This document shows, piece by piece, positions 1 to 7,158 of a stretch of 29,667 nt of DNA. The position numbers were made by a program, and so were the translations under genes. The stretch covers positions 1-29,667 of the forward strand of contig JACVRM010000004.1 in the NCBI GenBank assembly GCA_014534415.1. Reading direction: 5' to 3'. The stretch comes from Thermoleophilia bacterium. GTDB taxonomy: Bacteria; Actinomycetota; Thermoleophilia; Gaiellales; Gaiellaceae. Below the pieces are notes generated by a model that had not been told where the DNA came from, did not search any database, and was given only the letters and a program-made list of their open reading frames with translations. Each line of letters opens with the position of its first letter. The stretch's first letter is position 1.

Positions 1-948
1 CCGGTACCAGGCGATCGTGCGCGCGAGGCCGTCGTCGAGGTCGACGTGCGCCTCCCACCCCAGCAGCTCGCGCGCCTTCTCGACGTTCGGGATCCGGATC
101 TCCACGTCGGCGTAATGGAGCGGCTGGAACACGATCTCGCCGGGACAGCCCGTGAGCCGCCTGATCCGCTGCGCGAGGTCGTAGATCGTCACCGTCGAGC
201 GCGCGTTGCCGACGTTGAAGCTCTGCCCGACCGCCTCGGGACGCTCGAGACCGAGCAGCACCGCGGCGACCATGTCGTCGACGTAGCACCACGCACGGAT
301 CTGCGAGCCGTCACCGTGAATCGTCAGGTTCTCGCCCGCGAGCGCCGCTTCGATGAAGGCGCGGATCGCGCCGCCGCCGATCTGGCCGGGGCCGAACACG
401 TTGAACGGCCGTACGGTCACGGTGGGAACGCCGAGCTCGTCGTGGTAGGCGTGCGCCATGTGCTCGCCGGCGAGCTTCGAGACGGCGTACGTCCAGCGGG
501 CCTCGCCGACGGAGCCGATCGTCGTCACGTGGCCCTCGCGCGCGTGGACGGCGTGGGTCCCGAAGACCTCGCTCGTCGAGAACTCGACGAGGCGCTCGAG
601 CGTGCCCGCCGCCGCGACCGCGGCCTCGAGCACGTTGTAGGTACCGATCATGTTGACGCGCATCGTGCGGACGGGGCTCTCCCGTACGGTGTCGACGCCG
701 GCGATCGCGGCGCAGTGAACGATGTGCGAGGCGCCGGCCAGCGTTTCCCGGACGGCGTCGGCGTCCAGCACGTCGGCCTGGACGAACGTGAAGTTCGGGT
801 GCTCGAGCAGCTCGCTGCCGGTCAGCGCGTCCCGGTGCAGGTTGTCGAGCGCGACGACGTCGTTCGCCTCGACGAGCCGCCGCGCCACCGCTGTGCCGAT
901 GAAGCCCGCGCCCCCGGTCAGGACGATCCGCTTGCCGGACAGCGCCAC
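1..948 (-). CDS. NAD-dependent epimerase/dehydratase, C-terminus cut by window edge
   Basis: An extended short-chain dehydrogenase/reductase of the nucleotide-sugar epimerase type (UDP-glucose 4-epimerase / GDP-mannose dehydratase group). It probably interconverts an NDP-sugar in the cytoplasm for surface polysaccharide synthesis. Translating the minus strand from GTG at 948 gives an open frame of 316 codons that runs off position 1. The NAD-binding GGAGFIG motif is at residues 12-18, a Ser-rich active-site stretch (STSEVFG) near residue 130, and the catalytic Tyr154-x3-Lys158 pair (YAVSK) is intact. The segment RPFNVFGPGQ near residue 180 is typical of the substrate-binding region. A TAGACT box ends 6 bases before the GTG, which suggests a leaderless transcript, and I see no Shine-Dalgarno sequence. 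It diverges from the SSI-like gene with a 33-bp gap. The exact sugar cannot be read from the sequence. Confidence 0.93.
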   Translation of the reverse strand, partial: MALSGKRIVLTGGAGFIGTAVARRLVEANDVVALDNLHRDALTGSELLEHPNFTFVQADVLDADAVRETLAGASHIVHCAAIAGVDTVRESPVRTMRVNMIGTYNVLEAAVAAAGTLERLVEFSTSEVFGTHAVHAREGHVTTIGSVGEARWTYAVSKLAGEHMAHAYHDELGVPTVTVRPFNVFGPGQIGGGAIRAFIEAALAGENLTIHGDGSQIRAWCYVDDMVAAVLLGLERPEAVGQSFNVGNARSTVTIYDLAQRIRRLTGCPGEIVFQPLHYADVEIRIPNVEKARELLGWEAHVDLDDGLARTIAWYR

Positions 949-954
949 GCGCCG

Positions 955-960
955 AGTCTA
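955..960 (-). promoter_or_regulatory. Putative -10 box for a leaderless epimerase transcript
   Basis: The minus strand reads TAGACT, then six bases, then the GTG start at 948. The TAnnnT form and short spacing match the -10/start arrangement of leaderless actinobacterial genes. The same layout is seen before the genes starting at 8505 and 13125. No clear -35 is visible. Confidence 0.4.
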
Positions 961-967
961 GTGCCCC

Positions 968-973
968 TATCGT
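968..973 (+). promoter_or_regulatory. Putative -10 box for a leaderless SSI-like gene transcript
   Basis: TATCGT lies eight bases before the ATG at 982. There is no Shine-Dalgarno sequence in between, and the divergent gene starts at 948, so transcription must begin in this short gap or inside the epimerase gene. Confidence 0.35.
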
Positions 974-981
974 TGCGCTCG

Positions 982-1371
982 ATGCGACGTCTCTTCGTGG
1001 TCGCTACGGCCGCGCTCGTGCTGGGCGGGGCGCCTGCGGCCGCGGAACAGCCGCGCACGGACCTCGTGATCCGCGTCTGGCCGAAGGGAAAGGCGAACAC
1101 GGCCGTCCCGCGACGGTGGAGCCTCCGGTGCCAGCCGGCCGGGGGCACGCTGCCAAGGCGAGAGCGAGCGTGCCGGAGGCTGAAGGCGCTCCGGCAGCCG
1201 TTCGCGCCCGTCCGTGCGGGCGTCGCTTGCACCGAGGTCTACGGCGGTCCCGCCGTCGCCGAGGTACGGGGTCGCCATCTCGGACGCCGTGTCTGGGCTC
1301 GGTTCACGCGCACGGACGGATGCCAGATCGCGCGGTGGAACCGGCTCCGGTTCCTCTTCGTCGTCCGCTGA
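982..1371 (+). CDS. Secreted subtilisin-inhibitor-like (SSI family) protein
   Basis: A small exported protein of 129 residues. Residues 1-21 form a signal peptide: Arg-Arg, a hydrophobic stretch, then an AAA cleavage region before Glu22. The mature part matches the Streptomyces subtilisin inhibitor fold: Cys50-Cys64 and Cys83-Cys114 can form the two family disulfides, and the segments RCQPAGGT, CTEVYGGP and RTDGCQIARW follow the family pattern. By alignment with SSI (Cys71-Pro-Met73-Val-Tyr), the reactive-site P1 residue here would be Glu85. Classical inhibitors carry Met, Lys or Arg, so a different protease target or a non-inhibitory role is possible. The ATG at 982 is chosen because it opens the signal peptide; upstream GTG at 961 would only add seven residues. 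The next gene starts 20 bases after the stop. Confidence 0.85.
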   Translation: MRRLFVVATAALVLGGAPAAAEQPRTDLVIRVWPKGKANTAVPRRWSLRCQPAGGTLPRRERACRRLKALRQPFAPVRAGVACTEVYGGPAVAEVRGRHLGRRVWARFTRTDGCQIARWNRLRFLFVVR

Positions 1372-1376
1372 CCGCG

Positions 1377-1382
1377 TAGCAT
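1377..1382 (+). promoter_or_regulatory. Putative -10 box before the first ATP-grasp gene
   Basis: TAGCAT lies nine bases before the GTG start at 1392, in the 20-base gap after the SSI-like gene. It would allow separate, nearly leaderless transcription of the ATP-grasp operon. Confidence 0.35.
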
Positions 1383-1391
1383 CGCCGCGCC

Positions 1392-2606
1392 GTGGAGGGA
1401 AAGACCGTGCTCTTCGTCGGTGCAGGCCGGCACCAGCGCCGCGCCATTCGCCGCGCTCGCGAGCTCGGGCTGCGGGTTGTCGCGGTCGACCGGAACGAGC
1501 AGGCCGCGGGGCTGGCCGAGGCAGATGCGGCGGAAGTCGTCGACTTCACCGAGGTGCCCGCGGTCGTCGCCGTGGCGCGTCAGCACGGCATCGACGGCGT
1601 GCTGACGGTGGCGGCCGACCGAGCCGTGCCCGTGGTCGCGGCCGTCGCCGACGAGCTCGGCCTGCCCGGGATCGGCCCGGACACAGCGCATGCGATGACG
1701 CACAAGGTTGCCATGCGCTTCCGCTTCGCCGACGCGGGCGTCGCGCAGCCGCCGTTCGCGGCCGTCCGCAACCTGCACGAGGGCAGGCTCGCGCTCGAGC
1801 GCGTCGGCCTGCCGGCGGTGCTCAAGCCGGCCGATTCCGGCGGTCAGCGGGGGGTCTTCCGCCTCGAGTCGGGCGACGACCTCGAGCGGCACCTCCATGC
1901 CGCGCTCGCCGAGTCGGCGGCGCGGGAAGCGATCGTGGAGGGGTTCGTCGACGGACTCGAGCTGAACGGCCTCGTGATCGCGCGCAGTGGCGAGCCGGAG
2001 CTGCTGACGCTGTCCGACCGGCTGCGGCCGCCCGGGATCGGCTTCGGGGTCGGATGGATCCACGTGTACCCGTCGACGCTGTACGGCGATCGGCTCGCGG
2101 AGGCCGAGGAGCTAGCCGTGCGCGCTGTCCGGGCACTGGGCCTGCGCGACGGCGTCGCATTCCCCCAGGTGATCGCGGCAAGCGATGGACGAGTGGTCGC
2201 GCTCGAGTGCGCGGCGCGCATTCCCGGTGGGCAGATGACCGACCTGGCGGCGCACGCGACGGGCGTCGACCTCGTGGAGGTGGCCCTGCGCCAGGCCCTC
2301 GGCGAGCCGGTGCCGGACGACCTCGTACGCCCGGCGCGCAGGCAGCCACTCGCGATCCGCTTCCTCACGGCCGAGCCGGGCCCGCTGCCCACCGGGCTCG
2401 TCAAGCGTGTGGGGTCGCTCGAGCGCGTGCTCGCCTTCCCGGGCGTCGTGCAGGCGGACGTCTTCCTGGCCGAGGGCGAGACGATCCGGCCCGTGCGCCT
2501 GGACGGCGACCGGCGCGGCTACGTGATCGCCGTGGGGCAGACGAACGTCGAGGCGCTCGAGCGTGCGGAGGCCGCGGCCACGCTGCTCGACGTGGAGGTC
2601 GAGTGA
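1392..2606 (+). CDS. ATP-grasp ligase, carbamoyl-phosphate-synthase/PurK-like
   Basis: A 404-residue ATP-grasp enzyme, expected to activate a carboxylate as acyl phosphate and couple it to an amine or similar nucleophile; the substrates are unknown. The N-terminal Rossmann-like domain begins with VLFVGAGRHQRRAI. The central ATP-grasp lobe has the lysine and flexible loop VLKPADSGGQRGVF (around residues 143-156) and the metal-site segment ALECAARIPGG (around residue 275). The usual Glu-x-Asn-x-Arg motif reads Glu-Cys-Ala-Ala-Arg here, so the magnesium-binding Asn is missing. Related amino-acid ligase-type ATP-grasp enzymes also vary at this point, so this does not prove inactivity. The GTG start is only 20 bases after the previous stop. 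The stop overlaps the next start (GTGA), so the deacetylase-like gene is probably translationally coupled. Confidence 0.85.
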   Translation: MEGKTVLFVGAGRHQRRAIRRARELGLRVVAVDRNEQAAGLAEADAAEVVDFTEVPAVVAVARQHGIDGVLTVAADRAVPVVAAVADELGLPGIGPDTAHAMTHKVAMRFRFADAGVAQPPFAAVRNLHEGRLALERVGLPAVLKPADSGGQRGVFRLESGDDLERHLHAALAESAAREAIVEGFVDGLELNGLVIARSGEPELLTLSDRLRPPGIGFGVGWIHVYPSTLYGDRLAEAEELAVRAVRALGLRDGVAFPQVIAASDGRVVALECAARIPGGQMTDLAAHATGVDLVEVALRQALGEPVPDDLVRPARRQPLAIRFLTAEPGPLPTGLVKRVGSLERVLAFPGVVQADVFLAEGETIRPVRLDGDRRGYVIAVGQTNVEALERAEAAATLLDVEVE

Positions 2607-3244
2607 GCTGTCGCTTCGATCTGGAGCACTACGGGGAGCTGCTCGAGGCGGCGAAGGCAGGGGGCTACCGGTTCGCCTTCTTCGAGCGCGAGCCGCAGGC
2701 GGGCGACCTGCTCCTGCGTCACGATGTCGACCTCTCGCTCGATGCGACGCTACAGATGGCGGAGCTCGAGGCGCGCGCGGGCGTGCCGGCGACGTACTTG
2801 CTGATGACGCGGAGCGTCTTCTACAACCTGGCGTCGGCCGAGGGAGAACGTGCGCTGGAGCGGCTGCGCGAGCTCGGCCACCGGGTCGGTCACCACGCCG
2901 TCTGGCCGACGGTCGACCTCGACGAGCGCTTCGATCCCGTGGTCGCCTGGCACAACCCCGATCCGGAGTACATGCGGGAGCCCGTCGAAGGCGCGGTCAA
3001 CGTCATGCAGCCGCCGTGGCTCAGCGAGGGTCGCTACCGCTCCGACTCGAATCAGCGCTGGCGGCACGGCTGTCCGCACGAGGCGCTCGCGAGCGCCGAG
3101 CTCGAGTGGCTGCAGCTGCTCGTCCACCCGGAGATCTGGGTGTACCCCGGCGCGACGATGCGCGAGACGATGCTGGCGATGCTCGACGCAGAGCGCGAGC
3201 GGCGGCTCGTGCAGCTCGCGGAGGACAGGATCGACCTGGCGTGA
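2603..3244 (+). CDS. Polysaccharide deacetylase family protein, WbmS-like
   Basis: A 213-residue protein of the NodB-like carbohydrate esterase superfamily, in the divergent branch found in surface-glycan clusters. The metal-binding Asp motif appears as LRHDVDLSLDATLQMAELE near residue 35 rather than TFDDG. It is followed by LGHRVGHHAV near residue 94, whose histidines are candidate metal ligands, then YRSDSNQRWRHGCPHE and LLVHPEIW. No signal peptide is visible, so it acts in the cytoplasm, for example on a nucleotide- or lipid-linked sugar. The GTG start overlaps the previous stop by four bases, and its own TGA overlaps the GTG of the next ATP-grasp gene. The three genes form one translationally coupled unit. 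The substrate is not known. Confidence 0.8.
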   Translation: MSCRFDLEHYGELLEAAKAGGYRFAFFEREPQAGDLLLRHDVDLSLDATLQMAELEARAGVPATYLLMTRSVFYNLASAEGERALERLRELGHRVGHHAVWPTVDLDERFDPVVAWHNPDPEYMREPVEGAVNVMQPPWLSEGRYRSDSNQRWRHGCPHEALASAELEWLQLLVHPEIWVYPGATMRETMLAMLDAERERRLVQLAEDRIDLA

Positions 3245-4272
3245 AGGAGCTCACAGTGCTGATCACGGCGTCGGGCGCGCCGGGAAGCGCTGCGCTGCTG
3301 CGCGCATTGCGCAGAAACGGCGAGCGGCCGGTGCGGCTCGTCGGCACCGACATGTCGCCGCGTTCGGTCGGCCGGCACCTGTGCGACTCGTTCCACCTCG
3401 TTCCGGCGGGGTCGGACCCCGCATTCGCGGATGCGGTGCTCGAGGTGTGCCGGCGCGAGCACGCCGACGCCGTGTTGCCGCAGTCCTCGTTCGACCTGCT
3501 CGCGCTCGCCGAGGCGCGCGAGCGGTTCGAGGGGATCGCGGTGCTCGTCTCGTCGCCCGCCGCGATCCGCCGCTCGAATGACAAGGCGGAGACGTACGCG
3601 CTCCTCGACGAGATCGGAGTGCGCGGACCTGCCTGGCGGCGTGTGCGCGGCGGCGAAGCCGTCGCCGAGGCGGCTCGCGAGCTTGGCTATCCCGGCGAGG
3701 ACGTCTGCATGAAGCCGGTGTTCTCCTCCGGCTCGCGCGGTTTCCGCATCATCTCGGCGTCCGCCGACCGGCGCGAGCAGCTGCTGACGAACCGGCCCGG
3801 CGTGCCGGAGGCGATCCGGCTGGACGATGTCGTCGAGTTGCTGGGCAGCGACACCACCACGGAGCTGCTCGTCATGGAGCTGGCCACCGGCAAGGAGCGG
3901 ACGATCGACGGGATCTCTCGCGGGGGCCGGATTCTGCTCGGTCACGCGAAGACGCGCGAGGCGGTACGCGCCGGCTTGGCCATGTACTTCGAGACGCTCG
4001 ACGACCTGGAGCTGATGGGCGTGGCCGCCCGGATCGCGGACGAGCTCGACCTCGACCACTTCTTCAACATCCAGCTCGTGGGCGAGCACGTGATCGAGAT
4101 CAACCCGCGGATCTCGACGATCGTCTACCAGGAGGATCTGAACCTGCCCTACCTCGGCGTCAAGCACGCGCTCGGCGAGCTCTCGGACGAGCAGTTGGCC
4201 GCCCATGCGCCGCGCGTTCGCACCACGCGGCGGGCGCTGCGCTACTTCGACCAGGTGGAATGGGACGAGTAG
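3241..4272 (+). CDS. ATP-grasp ligase, CarB-like, second of the pair
   Basis: A 343-residue cytoplasmic ATP-grasp protein resembling a half of the carbamoyl-phosphate synthase large subunit. The N-terminal nucleotide-fold region starts VLITASGAPGSAALLRAL. The segment RRSNDKAETYALLDEIGV is typical of the linker before the ATP-grasp domain, MKPVFSSGSRGF near residue 158 gives the ATP-contacting Lys and glycine-rich loop, and VIEINPRIST near residue 285 carries the intact Glu-x-Asn-x-Arg metal motif. It differs in this last point from the ATP-grasp gene at 1392. The GTG start overlaps the deacetylase stop. Two ATP-grasp enzymes around a deacetylase suggest that an amine exposed by deacetylation is then acylated, but that is inference. 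The real carboxylate and amine are unknown. Confidence 0.85.
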   Translation: MKELTVLITASGAPGSAALLRALRRNGERPVRLVGTDMSPRSVGRHLCDSFHLVPAGSDPAFADAVLEVCRREHADAVLPQSSFDLLALAEARERFEGIAVLVSSPAAIRRSNDKAETYALLDEIGVRGPAWRRVRGGEAVAEAARELGYPGEDVCMKPVFSSGSRGFRIISASADRREQLLTNRPGVPEAIRLDDVVELLGSDTTTELLVMELATGKERTIDGISRGGRILLGHAKTREAVRAGLAMYFETLDDLELMGVAARIADELDLDHFFNIQLVGEHVIEINPRISTIVYQEDLNLPYLGVKHALGELSDEQLAAHAPRVRTTRRALRYFDQVEWDE

Positions 4273-4295
4273 GCCGGCGGCGGGGAGGCGCGGCG

Positions 4296-4327
4296 CCCAC
4301 GCCCGCCCACGAACCCCCCACCCACCC
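4296..4327 (-). other. G-quadruplex-capable tract between two genes
   Basis: The plus strand has six C runs of three or more (4296-4298, 4302-4304, 4306-4308, 4314-4319, 4321-4323, 4325-4327). The minus strand therefore has six G runs, some separated by a single base. It lies 24 bases after the ATP-grasp stop and 43 bases before the glycosyltransferase start. It could slow transcription or end it in place of a classical hairpin, but no function is shown. Confidence 0.5.
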
Positions 4328-4369
4328 AAAGAGGGTTGAAGAGAGCGTACGGCTCGCGATCGCACGCGC

Positions 4370-5350
4370 GTGTCACACGCGCGTGGCAAACCGGTGACGA
4401 TCGATCCACCGACCGGCCGAGCTCTGCGCGTCGTCCACTGTCCGGTGAACACCGCCGGCGTCCCCTGGGCCAACGTGCAGGCGCTGCGCCGGCGGGGCGT
4501 GGATGCGAAGCTGGTCGTCTTCAACCGCTACCGGCTGCACCCGGAGGCCGACGTCGACCTGCGCCGGCCGAACGGGTTCGTGCGCGCGCAGCTGGTGCAG
4601 TGGCGAGCGCTGGCGCGCCTGCTGCCGCGCACCGACCTCTTCCACTTCTACTTCGGGCTGACGCTCGTCCCGAAGGTCGTGCAGTTCCCGATCCTGCGAG
4701 CGCTCCGCAAGCCGTCCGTCTTCCACTTCCTCGGCTCCGACATCCGCGGCAAGACGCCCGCAGAGCTGGCCTACGGCCGGCGCGCCGGCGCGCAGGTCGT
4801 CGGCTCCTACGACGCGCTCCGGTGGGTGCCCGACGCCGAGGTGATTCCGCCCGGCGTCGACCTCGGCCGTTACGAGCCGGCGCCGCCCTCCGAGCGCGCT
4901 CGGCTAACCGTCGTGCACGCCCCCTCGAGCCGTCGCCGCAAGGGCACCGAGCACGTCGTCGCGGCGTGCGCCGCGCTGGACGTCGACCTCGACGTCGTCG
5001 AGGGCCTGCCGCACGAGGAGGCGCGCCGCCGCTACGAGGCCGCCGACATCGTCGTCGACCAGCTGAACGCCGGCTGGTACGGGGTCTTCGCGGTCGAGGC
5101 GATGGCGCTCGGCAAGCCCGTCGTCACGTTCCTGCACGACGAGGCCGTCCGGCAGACGGAGGACGCGTTCGGCCTGCGGGTGCCGCTCGTGCGCGCCACG
5201 AAGGAGACGCTCGCCGAAACGCTCCGGCCGCTCGTGGAATCGCCGGCCGAGCGGCGCCGGATCGGCGCCGAGAGCAGGGCGTACGTGGAGCGCGTCCACG
5301 ACCTCGACCGCGTCGCCGATCGCTTGCTCGACCTCTACGCTCGGCTGTAG
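4370..5350 (+). CDS. Glycosyltransferase, GT4-like
   Basis: A 326-residue cytoplasmic glycosyltransferase of the GT-B fold, likely adding a sugar to a lipid-linked polysaccharide intermediate. The N-terminal half has VVHCPVNTAGVPWANVQALRR and the acceptor-domain segments LFHFYFG and FHFLGSDIRGK. The C-terminal half has the donor-domain features: VIPPGVDLGRY (residues around 162-172), HAPSSRRRKGTEHVV, and a GT4-style EX7E-type region at WYGVFAVEAMALGKPVV near residue 245. The family loop often written ExxP-x-x-x-E is loose here. The GTG at 4370 has no good Shine-Dalgarno sequence; GTG at 4394, which removes eight residues, is equally plausible. The last codons form the start of a 132-bp tandem repeat. 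It is probably part of the same surface-glycan cluster as the flippase downstream. Confidence 0.85.
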   Translation: MSHARGKPVTIDPPTGRALRVVHCPVNTAGVPWANVQALRRRGVDAKLVVFNRYRLHPEADVDLRRPNGFVRAQLVQWRALARLLPRTDLFHFYFGLTLVPKVVQFPILRALRKPSVFHFLGSDIRGKTPAELAYGRRAGAQVVGSYDALRWVPDAEVIPPGVDLGRYEPAPPSERARLTVVHAPSSRRRKGTEHVVAACAALDVDLDVVEGLPHEEARRRYEAADIVVDQLNAGWYGVFAVEAMALGKPVVTFLHDEAVRQTEDAFGLRVPLVRATKETLAETLRPLVESPAERRRIGAESRAYVERVHDLDRVADRLLDLYARL

Positions 5351-5424
5351 GCCTCCGGTCGTGCCGGCCGCCGCGGCTCCAGGCGAAGCCCGACGACCAG
5401 CGGACGCTCATTGTCCGCGCGAGC

Positions 5425-5455
5425 CGTGTCCGAGGGACAGGCCCCCCGACACGTC
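5425..5455 (+). repeat. Palindromic repeat element, copy 1
   Basis: A 31-bp element with perfect outer arms CGTGTC and GACACG around an inner core GAGGGACAG-G-CCCCC. The same layout and length recur at 5557-5587, and on the other strand at 25089-25119, so it looks like a dispersed REP-like element. Confidence 0.6.
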
Positions 5456-5556
5456 TCCGAGCAACACCATGCTCGGCTGTCGGCCTCCGGGCGTGCCGGC
5501 CACTGCGGCTCCGGGCAGCAGCCGACGACCGGCGCACGCTCACTGTCCGCGCGAGC

Positions 5557-5587
5557 CGTGTCCGAGGGACAGGCCGCCCGACACGTC
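5557..5587 (+). repeat. Palindromic repeat element, copy 2
   Basis: Differs from the copy 132 bp upstream by one base in the core (CCGCC for CCCCC). The outer arms CGTGTC and GACACG are identical. Confidence 0.6.
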
Positions 5588-5627
5588 TCCGAGCGACAAC
5601 GGCCCGCGCGGAGGGACGCTGGAAACG

Positions 5628-5640
5628 GCGCCAGCGGCGC
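5628..5640 (+). terminator. Weak GC hairpin in the gap before the flippase gene
   Basis: GCGCC-AGC-GGCGC forms a 5-bp stem with a 3-base loop, followed by TTGT but no real T run. The 5351-5726 gap otherwise contains only the tandem duplication and unremarkable GC-rich sequence; I see no convincing gene there. Confidence 0.2.
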
Positions 5641-5726
5641 TTGTCCGTACCCTACGTCGTGCCCTGCGCGCCGCCCGCTTGCCTGCCTTGCCACCGGGTC
5701 CCCAGCAACGCTAGGGGTTGCCGGGA

Positions 5727-7154
5727 GTGTTCGAGCAGATCAAGCGGCTCGCGAAGCACTCGGCGATCTACGGGCTCGGCGGGATCGTCTCGCGGCTGCT
5801 CGCCGTCCTGTTGCTGCCGATCTACACGGCCTACCTGGAGCCGGACGACTTCGGCTCGGTCGGCGTACTGATCGCGCTTTCCGCCGTGCTGGTGACCATC
5901 CTGCGCGGCGGCATCTCGAGCGCGTTCTTCCGCTTCTACTTCGACTCGCCGGAGACCGCGCACCGGCTGCGCGTGCTGCGCACCTCGTTCTGGTTCACGA
6001 TGGCGAGCGCCACCGCGGGCCTCGCGGCGGGCGTGCTGCTCGCCGAGCCGATCGCGGACGCCCTCGGCGTCGGCGATCCGTGGCTCGTGCGCGCTGCGTT
6101 CGTCGGCATCTGGGCTCAGATGAACTACGAGCAGCTGACCGCGCTGTTCCGCGTCGAGGAGCGCTCGCTCGCCTTTCTGGCCGCCACGCTCGCCAACCTG
6201 GCGGTGACGGTCGCCGCCACGATCCTGCTCGTCGTCGTGCTCGACTGGGAGGCGCTCGGCGTGATCGTCGGCAACTGGCTCGGGACGCTGACCGTCTACC
6301 TGGCGCTGCTCGGCTACCGGCGTGAGCAGCTCGGGCTCCAGCTGGATCGCCCTCTGCTGCGTGAGATGCAGCGATTCGGCTTGCCGCTCGTCCCCGCCGC
6401 GCTCGCGCTGATCGCCGTCAACTTCAGCGACCGCTTCTTCCTCGTGCACCTGGCCGGCCGGGACGAGGTGGGCGTGTACGAGCTCGGGGTGCGAACCGCC
6501 TCGGCGATGGTGCTGCTGTTGACCGCGTTCCGGACGGCGTGGCCGGCGTTCGCCTACTCGATCGAGGACGACGCCGAGGCGAAGCGGACGTACTCGTTCG
6601 TGCTCACGTACCTCGTCTTCGTCGCGTCGTGGCTCGCGCTCGCGCTCGCCGCGCTCAGCCCCTGGATCGTCCGGCTGCTGGCGAGCGACCCTGACTACCA
6701 CCCCGGGTCGCGCGTCGTGGGTCTCTTGGCGTTCGGGACCGCCGCGTACGCCGCCTACATCGTGATGGCGATCGGCGTGGGGCGCGCGCGGCGCACGCAG
6801 TTCAACTGGGTGATCGCCGGCGCGGCGGCGCTCGTCAACGTGGCGCTGAACGTCCTGCTCATCCCGCGCTACGAGATGATGGGTGCGGCCGTCGCGACGG
6901 TCGCGGCGTACGTCGTCCTCTTCGCAGGCATGACCTACTGGGCGCAGCGCGTGTACCCGGTCGCGTACCAGTGGCGGCGCGTCGCAACGGCGGCCGGCGC
7001 GGCCGTGGCCCTCGCGCTTGCGGCGAAGCTGCTCGACGCGCGATTGCCGCTCGCGGTTGGCCTCGCGCTCGCCTATCCGCTCGTCCTGCTGCCGCTCGGC
7101 TTCTACCTGCCCGCCGAGCGGGAGCGGCTGCGCGCGCTCGTCCGGCCGGGCTAG
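5727..7154 (+). CDS. Polysaccharide flippase, Wzx/MATE-like (MOP superfamily)
   Basis: A 475-residue integral membrane protein expected to flip lipid-linked glycan units across the cytoplasmic membrane. It begins with an amphipathic segment (VFEQIKRLAKHSAIYGLGGIVSRLLAVLLLPIYTAYL) typical of Wzx proteins. About 12-14 hydrophobic segments follow, including one pair at the C-terminus (VATAAGAAVALALAAKLL and LAVGLALAYPLVLLPLGFYL). I chose GTG at 5727 because an AGGGG at 5713-5717 lies nine bases upstream; a TTG at 5718 is in frame but sits directly on that sequence. It closes the first polysaccharide region and converges with the CDF gene, leaving four bases between the stops. The transported glycan cannot be named. 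Confidence 0.88.
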   Translation: MFEQIKRLAKHSAIYGLGGIVSRLLAVLLLPIYTAYLEPDDFGSVGVLIALSAVLVTILRGGISSAFFRFYFDSPETAHRLRVLRTSFWFTMASATAGLAAGVLLAEPIADALGVGDPWLVRAAFVGIWAQMNYEQLTALFRVEERSLAFLAATLANLAVTVAATILLVVVLDWEALGVIVGNWLGTLTVYLALLGYRREQLGLQLDRPLLREMQRFGLPLVPAALALIAVNFSDRFFLVHLAGRDEVGVYELGVRTASAMVLLLTAFRTAWPAFAYSIEDDAEAKRTYSFVLTYLVFVASWLALALAALSPWIVRLLASDPDYHPGSRVVGLLAFGTAAYAAYIVMAIGVGRARRTQFNWVIAGAAALVNVALNVLLIPRYEMMGAAVATVAAYVVLFAGMTYWAQRVYPVAYQWRRVATAAGAAVALALAAKLLDARLPLAVGLALAYPLVLLPLGFYLPAERERLRALVRPG

Positions 7155-7158
7155 CTGC

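Larger units (their letters stand above)
5339..5602 (+). repeat. Two-copy 132-bp tandem duplication
   Basis: Copy 1 spans 5339-5470 and copy 2 spans 5471-5602. They align without gaps and are about 85-90% identical by eye. Copy 1 includes the last codons and TAG stop of the glycosyltransferase; in copy 2 the matching TAG reads TCG. Each copy holds a palindromic element (5425-5455 and 5557-5587). The conserved part is mainly the last 60 bases, around the palindrome. Confidence 0.85.

Noticed and set aside
46..981. Long plus-strand open frame upstream of the SSI-like signal peptide
   Set aside because: It is the antisense shadow of the epimerase; only the part from 982 encodes a recognisable protein.
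1214..2602. Plus-strand frame joined to the front of the deacetylase
   Set aside because: Its translation is Arg/Ala-rich with no domain and lies out of frame over the ATP-grasp gene, so the deacetylase starts at GTG 2603.
5339..5602. CRISPR or integron-like repeats
   Set aside because: Only two long adjacent copies without spacers, Cas genes or an integrase.
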